Shown piece by piece: positions 20,416 through 29,049 of a stretch of DNA of 29,313 nucleotides. This DNA comes from Ruminiclostridium sp. (GTDB taxonomy: Bacteria > Bacillota_A > Clostridia > Oscillospirales > Ruminococcaceae). The stretch lies in NCBI GenBank assembly GCA_017550775.1, contig JAFZOA010000629.1, positions 1 through 29,313 of the forward strand. Direction: 5' to 3'. The position numbers and the translations under genes were made by a program. The notes beneath the pieces were generated by a model. The model was not told the origin of the DNA. It saw nothing but the letters and a program-made list of their open reading frames with translations, and ran no database searches. Numbering within the stretch: position 1 is the first letter of the stretch; each line of letters opens with the position of its first letter.

Positions 20416-21645
20416 CTACCCGTAGATCAACTCGTTAACTCTGTCCTGCACAGCCTGATAATCATATCCGGCATCAGCCATTTTTTCCTTGCGCTCCTGT
20501 CCTGCGCCCCAGTCTCCACGAATTACCTCAGTCGCGAGCTGGTCTATCTGCTCCTGCGACATTCCGGAAGAAGAGGACGAATTATCACTCTTTTCGGAAC
20601 TCAACGCCTTTTGTCCTTTTACTGTGGTGGTGTAGCCGCTGCTCCCGCCGCTCGCCTTATGTGTAGCGGTCTTTATCAGATATGTTCCGTCGAATTTGCC
20701 GAAACCGCTGACAGCGAATGTTGCTCCCGCCACCAGAGCAGGATCGCCCGGCACTGTGAATTCAGCCTCGAACGCGAATTTGTTGTAGAGCCGCAGCATT
20801 TCTTTCGCCAGAGCCTTTGCTTCTTCGACGGTGCCGACCTTTTGCTGTATCTCCAGTTTCTGATTGGAGTTGTTCTTCGGGTCGTAATCTTCGGCTTTCT
20901 GCGTCCACTCTATCAGAGTACCGTCGTTGTCGTAGTAAACATGGCAGAGAGCGTATGTCTGCGTTTCGTTGGTGTACAGCTTGTATTTAATTATCTTACC
21001 GCTGCCTTTGCTGAATGTCCGTACCGGTCCTTTTACTTCATATTCCTTCTGGTCGAATATGACGATTATCTTATTGCAGACCTTCACGGAAAACCCCGCG
21101 TCCTGGCAGAGCTTTTTGAGAAACATAATATCCGAACAGCGATACTGCTCAACTCTCGCGTATGACGGTACAGGCTTTGGCAAATACTGCACCGCCATAC
21201 CCGCGTTGTTTGCTATCTCTCCGGCTATCTTTTTCAGATCGTAGCTTTCCCAGGATTTGCTGTGCTGTGTCTGCTGCAATGTGCAGTTGTACGGCGCGGA
21301 AGTACCGCGTATCGTTATTGTGCTCGGCGGTCCCTGCATAGAAACCGAATCAAGCTCAAACGCTCCGCAATCGAGAACAGCGTCACCGCCGTTTGAATTC
21401 CAGTTGCAAGCGGATATGACCGCTTGAATTGACATAGCTTTTCCCGCTTCCCACATAGCACCGAGCCACTTTGAAGACCACACCTCGTCACGGTCTTGTA
21501 CCTTTATTTCGAGTGTGTCCGCGTCGTCCTCGTCGTGATCCTCGTATGTGATAGACAAAAGATACTGTTCAAGGTCTTTTGATATATCCGCACCGTCGAA
21601 TATTACCTTGGCTTTCGTGCGCCTTGCAAGGGACTGGTCGCTCAT
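20416..21645 (-). CDS. Tail hub protein gpD (late control D family) with CW_7 repeat
   Basis: A 409-aa protein of the GPD/gp27-like hub family, forming the ring under the tail tube and around the spike: KVIFDGADISKDLEQYLLSITYEDH at the N-terminus, SYARVEQYRCSDIMFLKKLCQDAGF in the middle and the FGKFDGTYLIKTATHKASG strand near 315-335. A Ser-rich linker (SSSSSG) leads to a C-terminal segment (about 370-408, LATEVIRGDWGAGQERKEKM and GYDYQAVQDRVNEL). That segment looks like a CW_7 (Cpl-7) peptidoglycan-binding repeat. This is not part of P2 gpD and suggests wall contact by the hub during injection. GGAGGG precedes the ATG. Confidence 0.92.
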   Translation of the reverse strand: MSDQSLARRTKAKVIFDGADISKDLEQYLLSITYEDHDEDDADTLEIKVQDRDEVWSSKWLGAMWEAGKAMSIQAVISACNWNSNGGDAVLDCGAFELDSVSMQGPPSTITIRGTSAPYNCTLQQTQHSKSWESYDLKKIAGEIANNAGMAVQYLPKPVPSYARVEQYRCSDIMFLKKLCQDAGFSVKVCNKIIVIFDQKEYEVKGPVRTFSKGSGKIIKYKLYTNETQTYALCHVYYDNDGTLIEWTQKAEDYDPKNNSNQKLEIQQKVGTVEEAKALAKEMLRLYNKFAFEAEFTVPGDPALVAGATFAVSGFGKFDGTYLIKTATHKASGGSSGYTTTVKGQKALSSEKSDNSSSSSGMSQEQIDQLATEVIRGDWGAGQERKEKMADAGYDYQAVQDRVNELIYG

Positions 21646-21648
21646 TTA

Positions 21649-21858
21649 TCACGCCCTCCTCCACGGCGGCAGGTTGTCATTGGTAATGACATTCGATACA
21701 TCGGGAAGTATCAGCTTGACACCTGCCGAGAAAATGTAGTCTTTGTGGTAATCAATATTGGCGTTCATCAGAGCGTCCGTGAAATCGGTACTGCCGAGCT
21801 CGTTATAAGCTATGCTATCCCACATATCGCCCTGCTTGGTGATGTATGTTTTGCTCAC
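21649..21858 (-). CDS. Tail protein gpX with LysM fold
   Basis: A 69-aa protein from a GTG start that overlaps the tape-measure stop (GTGA; AGGAGG 11 bases upstream). It is a single LysM-like domain: TYITKQGDMWDSIAYNELGS and GVKLILPD. This is the Tail_X/XkdP-type component that lies next to gpD in P2-like phages and may touch peptidoglycan or link hub and tube. It ends 3 bases before gpD. Confidence 0.9.
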   Translation of the reverse strand: MSKTYITKQGDMWDSIAYNELGSTDFTDALMNANIDYHKDYIFSAGVKLILPDVSNVITNDNLPPWRRA

Positions 21859-24800
21859 TTATATGACGACCTCCTTGCATTCATATCCGATTCCTTTATC
21901 GCGTCCAGTGTTATTTCCACAAGCTCGTCGGAGAAACTGCGCAGGATTGCTTCAATATCTTCGCCGCCGCCCTGTACATTGAACACGGGAGCAACATTGA
22001 TAACAGTCTGCTGATCTCCGCCCTCTTCGCGGGAATTGACCGTCGAATAGCTTGCTGATACAGCAGCTTCCTTCTGTTCATCGTTGTGCCGCTGAATTGC
22101 GTTCATTGCCACAAGCGACTGTCCAATATAATTCAGAAGCGGAATAAACGAAACAATCTCGTAATAAACCTCGTTCGCAAGTTCCATACTAATGTTCGCT
22201 GTTTCAAGACTCATATTAGCTGTTGCAACAGGGCTGTTTTGGATATTCTGTGTCGAATCGTTATTGTATATTATCGAGTTAGAAACCGCCGTATCGCCCG
22301 TTCCATTCGCATATGCGTTGAGCTTGTACAGGTCTTTCATCTCGTTCAGTATCGCGCGCGTCTCCGGCGCAGATATTACCTTTTCACCACCGTCGAACAC
22401 TACCAACTCGGGACCATTCTCACCGACAAGAGCAAGACCCGGCTCTGCGCCCTCTGTACCGCCTGCGTATCTGTGGCGACCGCCGCCGCCGTTCGTTCCT
22501 CCCGATCCGTTTGTATGGGTGGAAGTTTCTTGTAACGCTCGGATTTCAGCTTCTTTTTGACCGATTTGATCAACGATATCAATTATCGGCTCGGATGTTG
22601 CACCGTACCCCATATTCTGGAGCTCGTCATACTTTCCAAGCAGATAATCATAATCGGCAAGCGCCTGTGACAAAGCGTCCTGTTCTACAACCGCAGAGCC
22701 GCCATTACTTTGTTCGCTTGAGCTTGTAGCTGTATTCTGTTCAGTGCCTACTGTCGCAGGATTGAGAGCCGCTGCCACAAGAGAAGCTATGCGTTCAGCA
22801 GCAGCTACCGCTTCGTCCTCGCCATCTTTAATTGCCTGAACATATGCATCAATAGATGCTTTTGCAGCAGCTTCTGCTTCATCTTCGAGATTGAGGTTTT
22901 CTACTATCTCGTCAAGCGCGCCTTGCAGCTCCTCTGTGCGTTCTCCTGCTCCTGTTGTCAGCTCTGCAAGACCTTCCGCAGTTAGCCGCTGTTCTTCTTG
23001 CACATTCTTCCAGTTATCGACCATTTTCTGTAAGTCTTCATCACTGGCTTGTGCCATACCCGCGATCATATTTGCGCTCTCGGGAGAGCCATCCGCGAAT
23101 GTTGATATAAGTTCGCGTAAGCCCTCAATGTCAGAGGCTTTATCCGTGAGCTTTGTGATATTGGCTTCGTATTCTTTCCAGTAATCAGCCTGAGACATAA
23201 GCGAAGCGTTAATAGCATCAATGTCCTGTGCCACAATCGCCGCTGCGTCATCCCAAAGCTTATACTGACCTTCAATAGACTTTTCAGCTGCTTCAAGTGC
23301 CTCGTCGTATGCGTGAGCAAGAGCCTCAATTGTATCTATCGCCGTTTGAACATTGGAATAAATGTCTATGCTGTCAACGGTGACATTGTACATTTCCGCC
23401 GCCGCCTCAGCAGACATAAAGCCTTGACGAACAGTTGCGGTTGCGTTCTGCAAAACATTCTGATATGCTTTTGCACTTGATATAGCATTGTTGAGCTGGT
23501 CAGCACCGACGCCGTACTTTTCTGCGGCACTCGCTACATCAAGATAGCCGCTTTCGACAGCCATTAACGCCCAGTTCAGAGAGTAAGACGCAGAAGCGAG
23601 ATCTCCTGTCTTTTCAGCTGCTTCCTCAGTCGTTCCTGCTTGCTCGCGTAGTGCAGCTTCGTATTCCTGTATGATAGCCTTGTTCTTCTGAATTTCCTCA
23701 TTGAACGCGTGCATATCATTCAGATAGCTGTATTGCCCTACGCCGCCGTTCCAGTCCAAAATATGGAATGATTTGCGATACTCTGTATATTCGTTGCTGC
23801 GTTCTGTTTTCTGCCGTTCGATCTTGCTGATTTCTTCGTAGGCTTTCTGCGCAGCTTCTTCCAACGCCTGCATTTTGGCATTGGCCATTTTCTTCTCTAC
23901 ATAATTTTCAACAGCAGCCGACAGGTCGTTATACTCGCCTGTGAGAGAGTTCACGACCTCGACCTCGTCACCGAATACATCTTGTAATTCCGCAGCGAGA
24001 TTTGCGAGCCTTGCTTGTTCTTCTGCTGTCTTGTTTTCTTTCAGACGAAGTTCATCATAGACCTCAACCTTATCTTGCAGCATAGACATTTCAGCCTGGG
24101 TCTTTGCCATGCTCTCGTCCATAGCGTCGATAATACCTTGGGTCTCATTCTGAACATCTTTTACACCGTCTGAAACGCCCCATATAGCGTCGGCGTAATA
24201 CATAAATTCCGCAGCAACCGCAGCCACGACAGCTATCAAAGCACCTAACTGTAAAGCGGATGCTTTTAAGGCTGTGGTATGAGCCGCTGTTGCGGCAGTA
24301 GCGCCCTCTGATGCGGTGGCTTCGCCGCCGAGAGCTGCCGTATGTGCAGTAGTTGCAACAGTATCGGTTATTTCCGCTTCTGTTTCTTTTGCGGTCAGAG
24401 CAGTGCTTAACACTTTGAGAGCATTATGCACCTTCTTTGCCGTGTTATATGCGGTATAGACACCGACAATAGTAGTCAGGGCTCCGCCGAGAAGAAGTAT
24501 TCCTTTCAGAACAGCGGGATTTGCCTTTAGAAACTCATTGACATTTGTGAGTATATCTGTGGCAATTTTCGCGAGGTCTTTAAGCTCGTCCTGGAATGCT
24601 TCGCCGATAGTGGTTTTCAGCGCGTCCATAGCGGAGTTCATAAGAGTAACCTGTCCGTTGAGGTTATCCATTTTTACAGCCGCCATATCAGCAGCCGCGC
24701 CGTTGCAGTCCTTTATACTATCTGTGAGTTTCTGGAAATCCTCGTCGGTAGAATTTACTATCGCGAGCAGACCGTTATACCCTCGCTGACTTGCAATAGC

Positions 24801-26054
24801 CATAGCGTTATTCACGCGCTCGGCTTCGGTCATTTGCGAGAAGTACCCGCGCAGTTCCTTAATGGTTTCTCCAAAGGACTTCATTGTACCGTCTGACTTG
24901 ACTGCGGAAATTTCTATCTCGCCGAAAGCCTTTGAAGATAATGTCGCTCCTTCGAGCAGTCCGTTGAATGTGTTTTTCAGCGCCGTTCCCGCGATACTGC
25001 CTTTTACTCCGGCGTTAGCCATAAGTCCGACAGCAGTTGAAACATCTTCGATACTATATCCGAGAGCGCCCGCGATAGACGCAGACTGCTTGAATGTTTC
25101 GCCCATTATTGCAACGGACGTATTCGAGTTCGTCGCTGTTGCCGCGAGAACATCTGCGAAGTGTGCCGTATCTTCGGCTTTCAGACCGAACGCGGTCAAG
25201 CTGTCGGTCACTATATCAGATGTTAGCGCGAGATCTTCACCGCTTGCCGCCGCGAGCTGAAGAACACCGTCCATTCCGGACATCATCTGCTGTGCATTCC
25301 AGCCGGCCATACCCATATAGGTCATAGCCTGTGCTGCTTCGGTAGCTGTATATTTTGTCGTTGCGCCAAGGTCTTTGGCTTGCTTCGAGAGATCGTCCAT
25401 TTCCTCTGCGCTTGCTCCCGAAAGAGCTTCGACAGAGGACATTGTTTCCTGGAAAGTGCCTGCGATCTGTACGCACTCTCCGTACGCTTCATATATTGCC
25501 TTTATTCCTGCGGCAATACCGGAAGCTACAAGAGCGGAACCGACAGCCTCAAATGCAGCAACACCCTTATTGCCGTATTTCTCAGCTTCTTTTGCCGCTG
25601 CTTCCTCTTGCTTCGCGAGATCTTCGAGCTGCGAAGTGAGCTTTTTACTTTCATCGGCAAGATGATCGGTATCTAAGCCCGCTTCTTGTAAAGCTGCTTT
25701 CTGGGCGTTCAGTTTATCAGTCTGATTCTGTAACGCCCTTGTCGTATTGTCGATTGCTCTCTGCTTTTCTATCAGCTTGTTTTCGAGCGAAGAGGAATAA
25801 CTTTCGGATTCCTGCATTTCACGCTGGATATTATCGTGTTCTTTTTGCAGGTCACGGAGCTTACGCGCGGTATTATCGACGGCTGTCTGTTGTTTCTGAT
25901 AAGCAGATATATCCGCTTGCTGCCTGTTGAGTTCCTGTATTTTCGTCCTTGTCTGCTGTAATACCCGCTGCGCTTCGGCAAAACTGGAAGTAAACTCACG
26001 CCCCAGCTGCGCTTGCAGCTTGAACAGCATATTATATTCTTTTGCAGAAGCCAT
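21855..26054 (-). CDS. Tail tape measure protein
   Basis: A 1399-aa protein that sets tail length. The N-terminal 175 residues are a long coiled coil (QAQLGREFTSSFAEAQRVLQ onward, with many Gln/Lys/Glu). Residues of about 195-440 are the TP901-type core, with MTYMGMAGWNAQQMMSGMDG and AALLTSDIV-type repeats and GLMANAGVKGSIAGTALKNTF. A hydrophobic block (about 540-660) probably inserts in the host membrane during DNA entry. Long helical regions follow, then a Gly-rich RHRYAGGTEGAEPGLALVGE motif near 1210-1235, common in tape measures. AGGAGG overlaps the stop of the frameshifted chaperone just upstream. Confidence 0.96.
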   Translation of the reverse strand: MASAKEYNMLFKLQAQLGREFTSSFAEAQRVLQQTRTKIQELNRQQADISAYQKQQTAVDNTARKLRDLQKEHDNIQREMQESESYSSSLENKLIEKQRAIDNTTRALQNQTDKLNAQKAALQEAGLDTDHLADESKKLTSQLEDLAKQEEAAAKEAEKYGNKGVAAFEAVGSALVASGIAAGIKAIYEAYGECVQIAGTFQETMSSVEALSGASAEEMDDLSKQAKDLGATTKYTATEAAQAMTYMGMAGWNAQQMMSGMDGVLQLAAASGEDLALTSDIVTDSLTAFGLKAEDTAHFADVLAATATNSNTSVAIMGETFKQSASIAGALGYSIEDVSTAVGLMANAGVKGSIAGTALKNTFNGLLEGATLSSKAFGEIEISAVKSDGTMKSFGETIKELRGYFSQMTEAERVNNAMAIASQRGYNGLLAIVNSTDEDFQKLTDSIKDCNGAAADMAAVKMDNLNGQVTLMNSAMDALKTTIGEAFQDELKDLAKIATDILTNVNEFLKANPAVLKGILLLGGALTTIVGVYTAYNTAKKVHNALKVLSTALTAKETEAEITDTVATTAHTAALGGEATASEGATAATAAHTTALKASALQLGALIAVVAAVAAEFMYYADAIWGVSDGVKDVQNETQGIIDAMDESMAKTQAEMSMLQDKVEVYDELRLKENKTAEEQARLANLAAELQDVFGDEVEVVNSLTGEYNDLSAAVENYVEKKMANAKMQALEEAAQKAYEEISKIERQKTERSNEYTEYRKSFHILDWNGGVGQYSYLNDMHAFNEEIQKNKAIIQEYEAALREQAGTTEEAAEKTGDLASASYSLNWALMAVESGYLDVASAAEKYGVGADQLNNAISSAKAYQNVLQNATATVRQGFMSAEAAAEMYNVTVDSIDIYSNVQTAIDTIEALAHAYDEALEAAEKSIEGQYKLWDDAAAIVAQDIDAINASLMSQADYWKEYEANITKLTDKASDIEGLRELISTFADGSPESANMIAGMAQASDEDLQKMVDNWKNVQEEQRLTAEGLAELTTGAGERTEELQGALDEIVENLNLEDEAEAAAKASIDAYVQAIKDGEDEAVAAAERIASLVAAALNPATVGTEQNTATSSSEQSNGGSAVVEQDALSQALADYDYLLGKYDELQNMGYGATSEPIIDIVDQIGQKEAEIRALQETSTHTNGSGGTNGGGGRHRYAGGTEGAEPGLALVGENGPELVVFDGGEKVISAPETRAILNEMKDLYKLNAYANGTGDTAVSNSIIYNNDSTQNIQNSPVATANMSLETANISMELANEVYYEIVSFIPLLNYIGQSLVAMNAIQRHNDEQKEAAVSASYSTVNSREEGGDQQTVINVAPVFNVQGGGEDIEAILRSFSDELVEITLDAIKESDMNARRSSYK

Positions 26055-26057
26055 TGT

Positions 26058-26638
26058 TTACCTCCTGTTCTTTGCATTTTCGTGAGCTACTCGTTCTTCT
26101 TCCACAAGGTCGTTGTTCGCTCTGATCCAGTCTTTCAACTGACCGAGCGGAACGCCAAGCCAAAAGTCAACGGGAGTATAGTTGTTTCTCGCAAGGACAA
26201 GACAAGTCCTGCGGAGTGCAGTTCCGCCGTCGCCGAATGTTATTCCGATTTGAGTAAAAAACTTCTCGCTGCGCTCCTGATACGGTTGTAATCAGAGAGC
26301 CGCATATTTGTGAATATATCAACGCCTATTCTCTTGTTGGTACAAGCACGGCACGCCATACGGATAAGGTATTCTCCGCTGAATGCGGGTACTATCGCCG
26401 GGCGCCCGATAGACTGTAATTCGTTCTCGATTTTCAGACCGTCATTTCCGGTCAGAATGTCAAAGTCAAATTCCAGCGTTTCTATGTTTTCGTTGTTGTA
26501 TAAGATAGGCTTCTTGAAATGTATGATGTAGGTGTTTTCCGATTTCTCGGCTTCTTCCTGCGCTATCGCAAGCTCCTTTTCATCAACATAGGTTTCCTCT
26601 TTTATTCCGTCTTTTGCGGTAGATTTGTTTAATGCCAT
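26058..26638 (-). CDS. Tail assembly chaperone, -1 frameshift product (gpE+E')
   Basis: Reading the chaperone gene to the heptamer T TTT TTA (26261-26255) and shifting back one base opens 65 more codons, ending at TAA 26060-26058. The product is about 193 aa. The added part begins TQIGITFGDGG and contains TPVDFWLGVPLGQLKDWI, typical of the C-terminal half of contractile- and long-tail chaperones. It ends in a charged EEERVAHENAKNRR. It should bind the tape measure, whose ribosome site (AGGAGG) overlaps this stop. The shift itself is inferred from the heptamer, the frame and the location. Confidence 0.88.
26240..26638 (-). CDS. Tail assembly chaperone, zero-frame product (gpE-like)
   Basis: A 132-aa protein between tail tube and tape measure, the fixed position of tail chaperones. 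It has acidic N-terminal helices and a conserved core: TYIIHFKKPILYNNENIETLEFDFDILTGNDG and a helical C-terminal part ending FLLKSE. AAAGGAG precedes the ATG. This abundant short form and the rarer frameshifted form coat the tape measure during tail assembly. It is not in the finished virion in studied phages. Confidence 0.92.
   Translation of the reverse strand: MALNKSTAKDGIKEETYVDEKELAIAQEEAEKSENTYIIHFKKPILYNNENIETLEFDFDILTGNDGLKIENELQSIGRPAIVPAFSGEYLIRMACRACTNKRIGVDIFTNMRLSDYNRIRSAARSFLLKSE
26255..26261 (-). other. Slippery heptamer T TTT TTA
   Basis: Minus-strand T-TTT-TTA in the zero frame (AGT TTT TTA CTC) fits the X XXY YYZ rule for -1 frameshifting. It sits 13 bases before the zero-frame stop at 26242. 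A small stem GCGGA/TCCGC follows about 30 bases downstream as a weak candidate stimulator. Confidence 0.88.
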
Positions 26639-26666
26639 AATAATGCTCCTTTACTATCACGATAAA

Positions 26667-26697
26667 AGCAGATGTTGCATTTTATACAACATCTGCT
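26667..26697 (-). terminator. Hairpin terminator between tube and chaperone genes
   Basis: AGCAGATGTTG (26667-26677) and CAACATCTGCT (26687-26697) form a perfect 11-bp stem with a 9-nt loop. On the minus strand the stem is followed by TTTTATCG. It sits just after the tube stop and may allow partial read-through, giving more sheath and tube mRNA than tape-measure mRNA. Confidence 0.75.
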
Positions 26698-26711
26698 TTC
26701 TCATACTGCTT

Positions 26712-27227
26712 TTACTTGCCGAGAGCGGTACGCACCGCCGCAAGTCTGTCTGTTCCGCTGTTATCTATGTGTACATAGTTGAGCGGGTCATACTTCTGAA
26801 CAAGTGCGCCGTCGATGTAGTCCTCGGACTTATAGACAGTATACTTGTTCTGCGTCGCCTGCTGTGAGTGCGGCGCAAGATTGCCCTGTGTCATCTGGAG
26901 CGGAGCAATCTCAAGGATATGCTTGTAAGCGTGTACCTCGTGTTCGCCGCTTGTCGGATTGTATGCCTCGTGAGCACAGCGAATATCAATGATATGTCTG
27001 CGCATTTCGTTGAGGACACGGGCAGATGTAGGAGAGTCAAGGAACTCTATGGTACACTCCATAGCGTCCATGTGACCGAGAACGGGGACGACAACATCAC
27101 CCGCAATTCCCACACCATTCACGGTGTGGGTCTTATAGTTGTAGTTCGGGAGCTGAACACGCGCAATACCGAGATAATCAGTACCGTTTTCATAAACCTC
27201 AAACTGAATGATTCCACTATCAGCCAT
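26712..27227 (-). CDS. Major tail tube protein (gpFII-like)
   Basis: A 171-aa protein matching the P2 tail tube family: IQFEVYENGTDYLGIARVQLPN at the N-terminus, DVVVPVLGHMDAMECTIEFLD in the middle (P2-like VLGHMDAME pattern), and HILEIAPLQMTQGN. It forms the inner tube that the sheath contracts around. AGGAGG precedes the ATG. It lies 13 bases after the sheath gene. Confidence 0.95.
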   Translation of the reverse strand: MADSGIIQFEVYENGTDYLGIARVQLPNYNYKTHTVNGVGIAGDVVVPVLGHMDAMECTIEFLDSPTSARVLNEMRRHIIDIRCAHEAYNPTSGEHEVHAYKHILEIAPLQMTQGNLAPHSQQATQNKYTVYKSEDYIDGALVQKYDPLNYVHIDNSGTDRLAAVRTALGK

Positions 27228-27240
27228 ATTCTACCTCCTA

Positions 27241-28680
27241 TTAGCCGTTGAGCGCCGCTTCCATAATAGCAGGATCGTACTCGCAGTACATATTGATCTG
27301 CTGTGCCGGAACCGGCGATGCCATCTTGGTGTCAAGGCGGAACGAGCCGCCGAGCAGCTTTGTAAGCGGGTTGAGATCAGGTATATACTTAATCTCGCCG
27401 CCGTACAGCTTGTTTTCGTGGGTAAGACCGTTGAGCCAACTGTTGAAGCTGTTGCAGATTGCGTCGATAAGCGGCTTTGTGAGAGGTCTGTCCACATAGT
27501 CCCAGTATGTGAGGACAAAGGTGTTGCAGATCCAGTCCATCATCCGATTGGTGCAGATGAACATCTTGCTCACATCGGAGCTGGACGGATAGATACCCGT
27601 ATAGTTGCCCCAAAGCACCCACTTACGGAAATTCAGAACAGTAACAACACCGGCGTTTACAGATATAATATCTGCCTGTGTGAGATTGAGGTTAATTTCA
27701 TCACCCGCTATATTGCAAGCGCCTGTAATCGACAGTCCCTTATTCGAGGGCGATTCATACGGGCAAGAGCCGTTTCCGTTATCGACCTTAGACATCTGTC
27801 CGCAAGCCATAACGGAGAGGTGGAAGAGATAATCGCCGACTTTGACGAGAGGCCAGCAGTCGATCTCGTTCTCGTCGGTATAGCCGTTTCTTGACTTCCA
27901 AGTGTAAACCTCATTGTATGTAGGTGCTCCGCTACCGCTGTTTGTCGGAATATCAACTACCGCTTTGCCCTTGAAAAGACCGTTGATATTAGGCGCTTTC
28001 GCTGCCATTACTGCGGCGACGGACGGATTTTCCGACCAACCGGGCGCACAGATCAGATCGGGCGTAAGATTGTACTTGCCGAACACATACTCTATCTGCT
28101 CTACCGCGAATTCGATTGTGGTAGTGGTAATGCCGGATAAGTCGGCCTTGTTATATGCAACTTTCAGAGATGTGCAGGAATAATGTGTGCTGTCTTCGAG
28201 AAGCTCGATTATACACTTGCCGTTTTCCATATCGTAGTAAACAGTATAGTCTGTATCTTTTACGAGCGTTGCAAGTTCTTCTTTCACAACAAGACCTGCA
28301 TCGTCGATAGCGTCATAAGGCAGCTGTACCATATGATCGGTAACTGTCATTGTAGCTTCGGATACTGCAACCTTATGTGTAGCGGGATTGTACACATTAT
28401 ACACAATGCAGGGTGTCATACAGAAAAGCTTGAACTGTGAATACATTGCCTCGCAAAGTGTCCACTTCGGATGCTTGGAGCTGTCGAGCCATTCTGCGGA
28501 ATATCCGCCGAGCTCTACCGCTTCGTCCCAGCTCGTGACCATCTGCGGCTCGCCTTTGAAACCGCCTGCGGCGTGACAAGGCCACGCGCCGATAAAGAAA
28601 GGAATACCTACCGCCGCTTCCTGCACAGCGGCAAAATTGGTAGGATTTTTATAGGTATTGACACCGTGTTTTAACGCCAT
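27241..28680 (-). CDS. Tail sheath protein (gpFI-like)
   Basis: A 479-aa contractile sheath protein. Landmarks are MALKHGVNTYKNPT at the start, VGIPFFIGAWP, DLICAPGWSENPSVAAVMAAKA (about 213-234), ADIISVNAGVVTVLNFRKWVLWGNYT and DRPLTKPLIDAICNSFNSWLNGL. The length and motif order match P2 FI-like sheaths of Firmicutes prophages. It defines the phage as a myovirus. AGGAGG precedes the ATG. Confidence 0.96.
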   Translation of the reverse strand: MALKHGVNTYKNPTNFAAVQEAAVGIPFFIGAWPCHAAGGFKGEPQMVTSWDEAVELGGYSAEWLDSSKHPKWTLCEAMYSQFKLFCMTPCIVYNVYNPATHKVAVSEATMTVTDHMVQLPYDAIDDAGLVVKEELATLVKDTDYTVYYDMENGKCIIELLEDSTHYSCTSLKVAYNKADLSGITTTTIEFAVEQIEYVFGKYNLTPDLICAPGWSENPSVAAVMAAKAPNINGLFKGKAVVDIPTNSGSGAPTYNEVYTWKSRNGYTDENEIDCWPLVKVGDYLFHLSVMACGQMSKVDNGNGSCPYESPSNKGLSITGACNIAGDEINLNLTQADIISVNAGVVTVLNFRKWVLWGNYTGIYPSSSDVSKMFICTNRMMDWICNTFVLTYWDYVDRPLTKPLIDAICNSFNSWLNGLTHENKLYGGEIKYIPDLNPLTKLLGGSFRLDTKMASPVPAQQINMYCEYDPAIMEAALNG

Positions 28681-28698
28681 TGTTCATTCCTCCTATTT

Positions 28699-29049
28699 TT
28701 ACTTTTTGTCAGCGTCAAGCGCTGCTGCCGCCTGCTGAATTTCCTTAACAGCATTTGTCATAGCGTTGGTGCTGCCGTCGTTGAGCTTCGCCTGGGTAGC
28801 GCGGATATTTATATCCTGTACGACGAGCTTTTTGATAGCGGGTATCTTCTCAACAGCGAGAGCGATTTCAGCAATGCTGTCCTTGTTCTTCGCCTTGTAG
28901 ATAGATCCCTTCTGTATCAGTCCGCCGATTGTCGGTCCGAGATACACATAAATTTTGTCCTCTTCAACCGTTTCAGCCTGCGGAGCAGCCGTAGCAGTTA
29001 TCTTCTCTTCTGCTGCCTCAGAAAAAACTGTGTCGGTAGTCTTTTTCAT
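28699..29049 (-). CDS. Small phage structural-region protein, unknown
   Basis: 116 aa from the ATG at 29049 (GGGAGG 6 bases upstream); an earlier in-frame start at 29067 lacks a ribosome site. The N-terminal 30 residues are Ala/Glu/Thr-rich and probably disordered. The middle (KIYVYLGPTIGGLIQKGSIYKA) is beta-rich, and the rest is helical. Proteins like this often lie just upstream of the sheath gene in clostridial P2-like prophages. No family name is offered. Confidence 0.82.
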   Translation of the reverse strand: MKKTTDTVFSEAAEEKITATAAPQAETVEEDKIYVYLGPTIGGLIQKGSIYKAKNKDSIAEIALAVEKIPAIKKLVVQDINIRATQAKLNDGSTNAMTNAVKEIQQAAAALDADKK

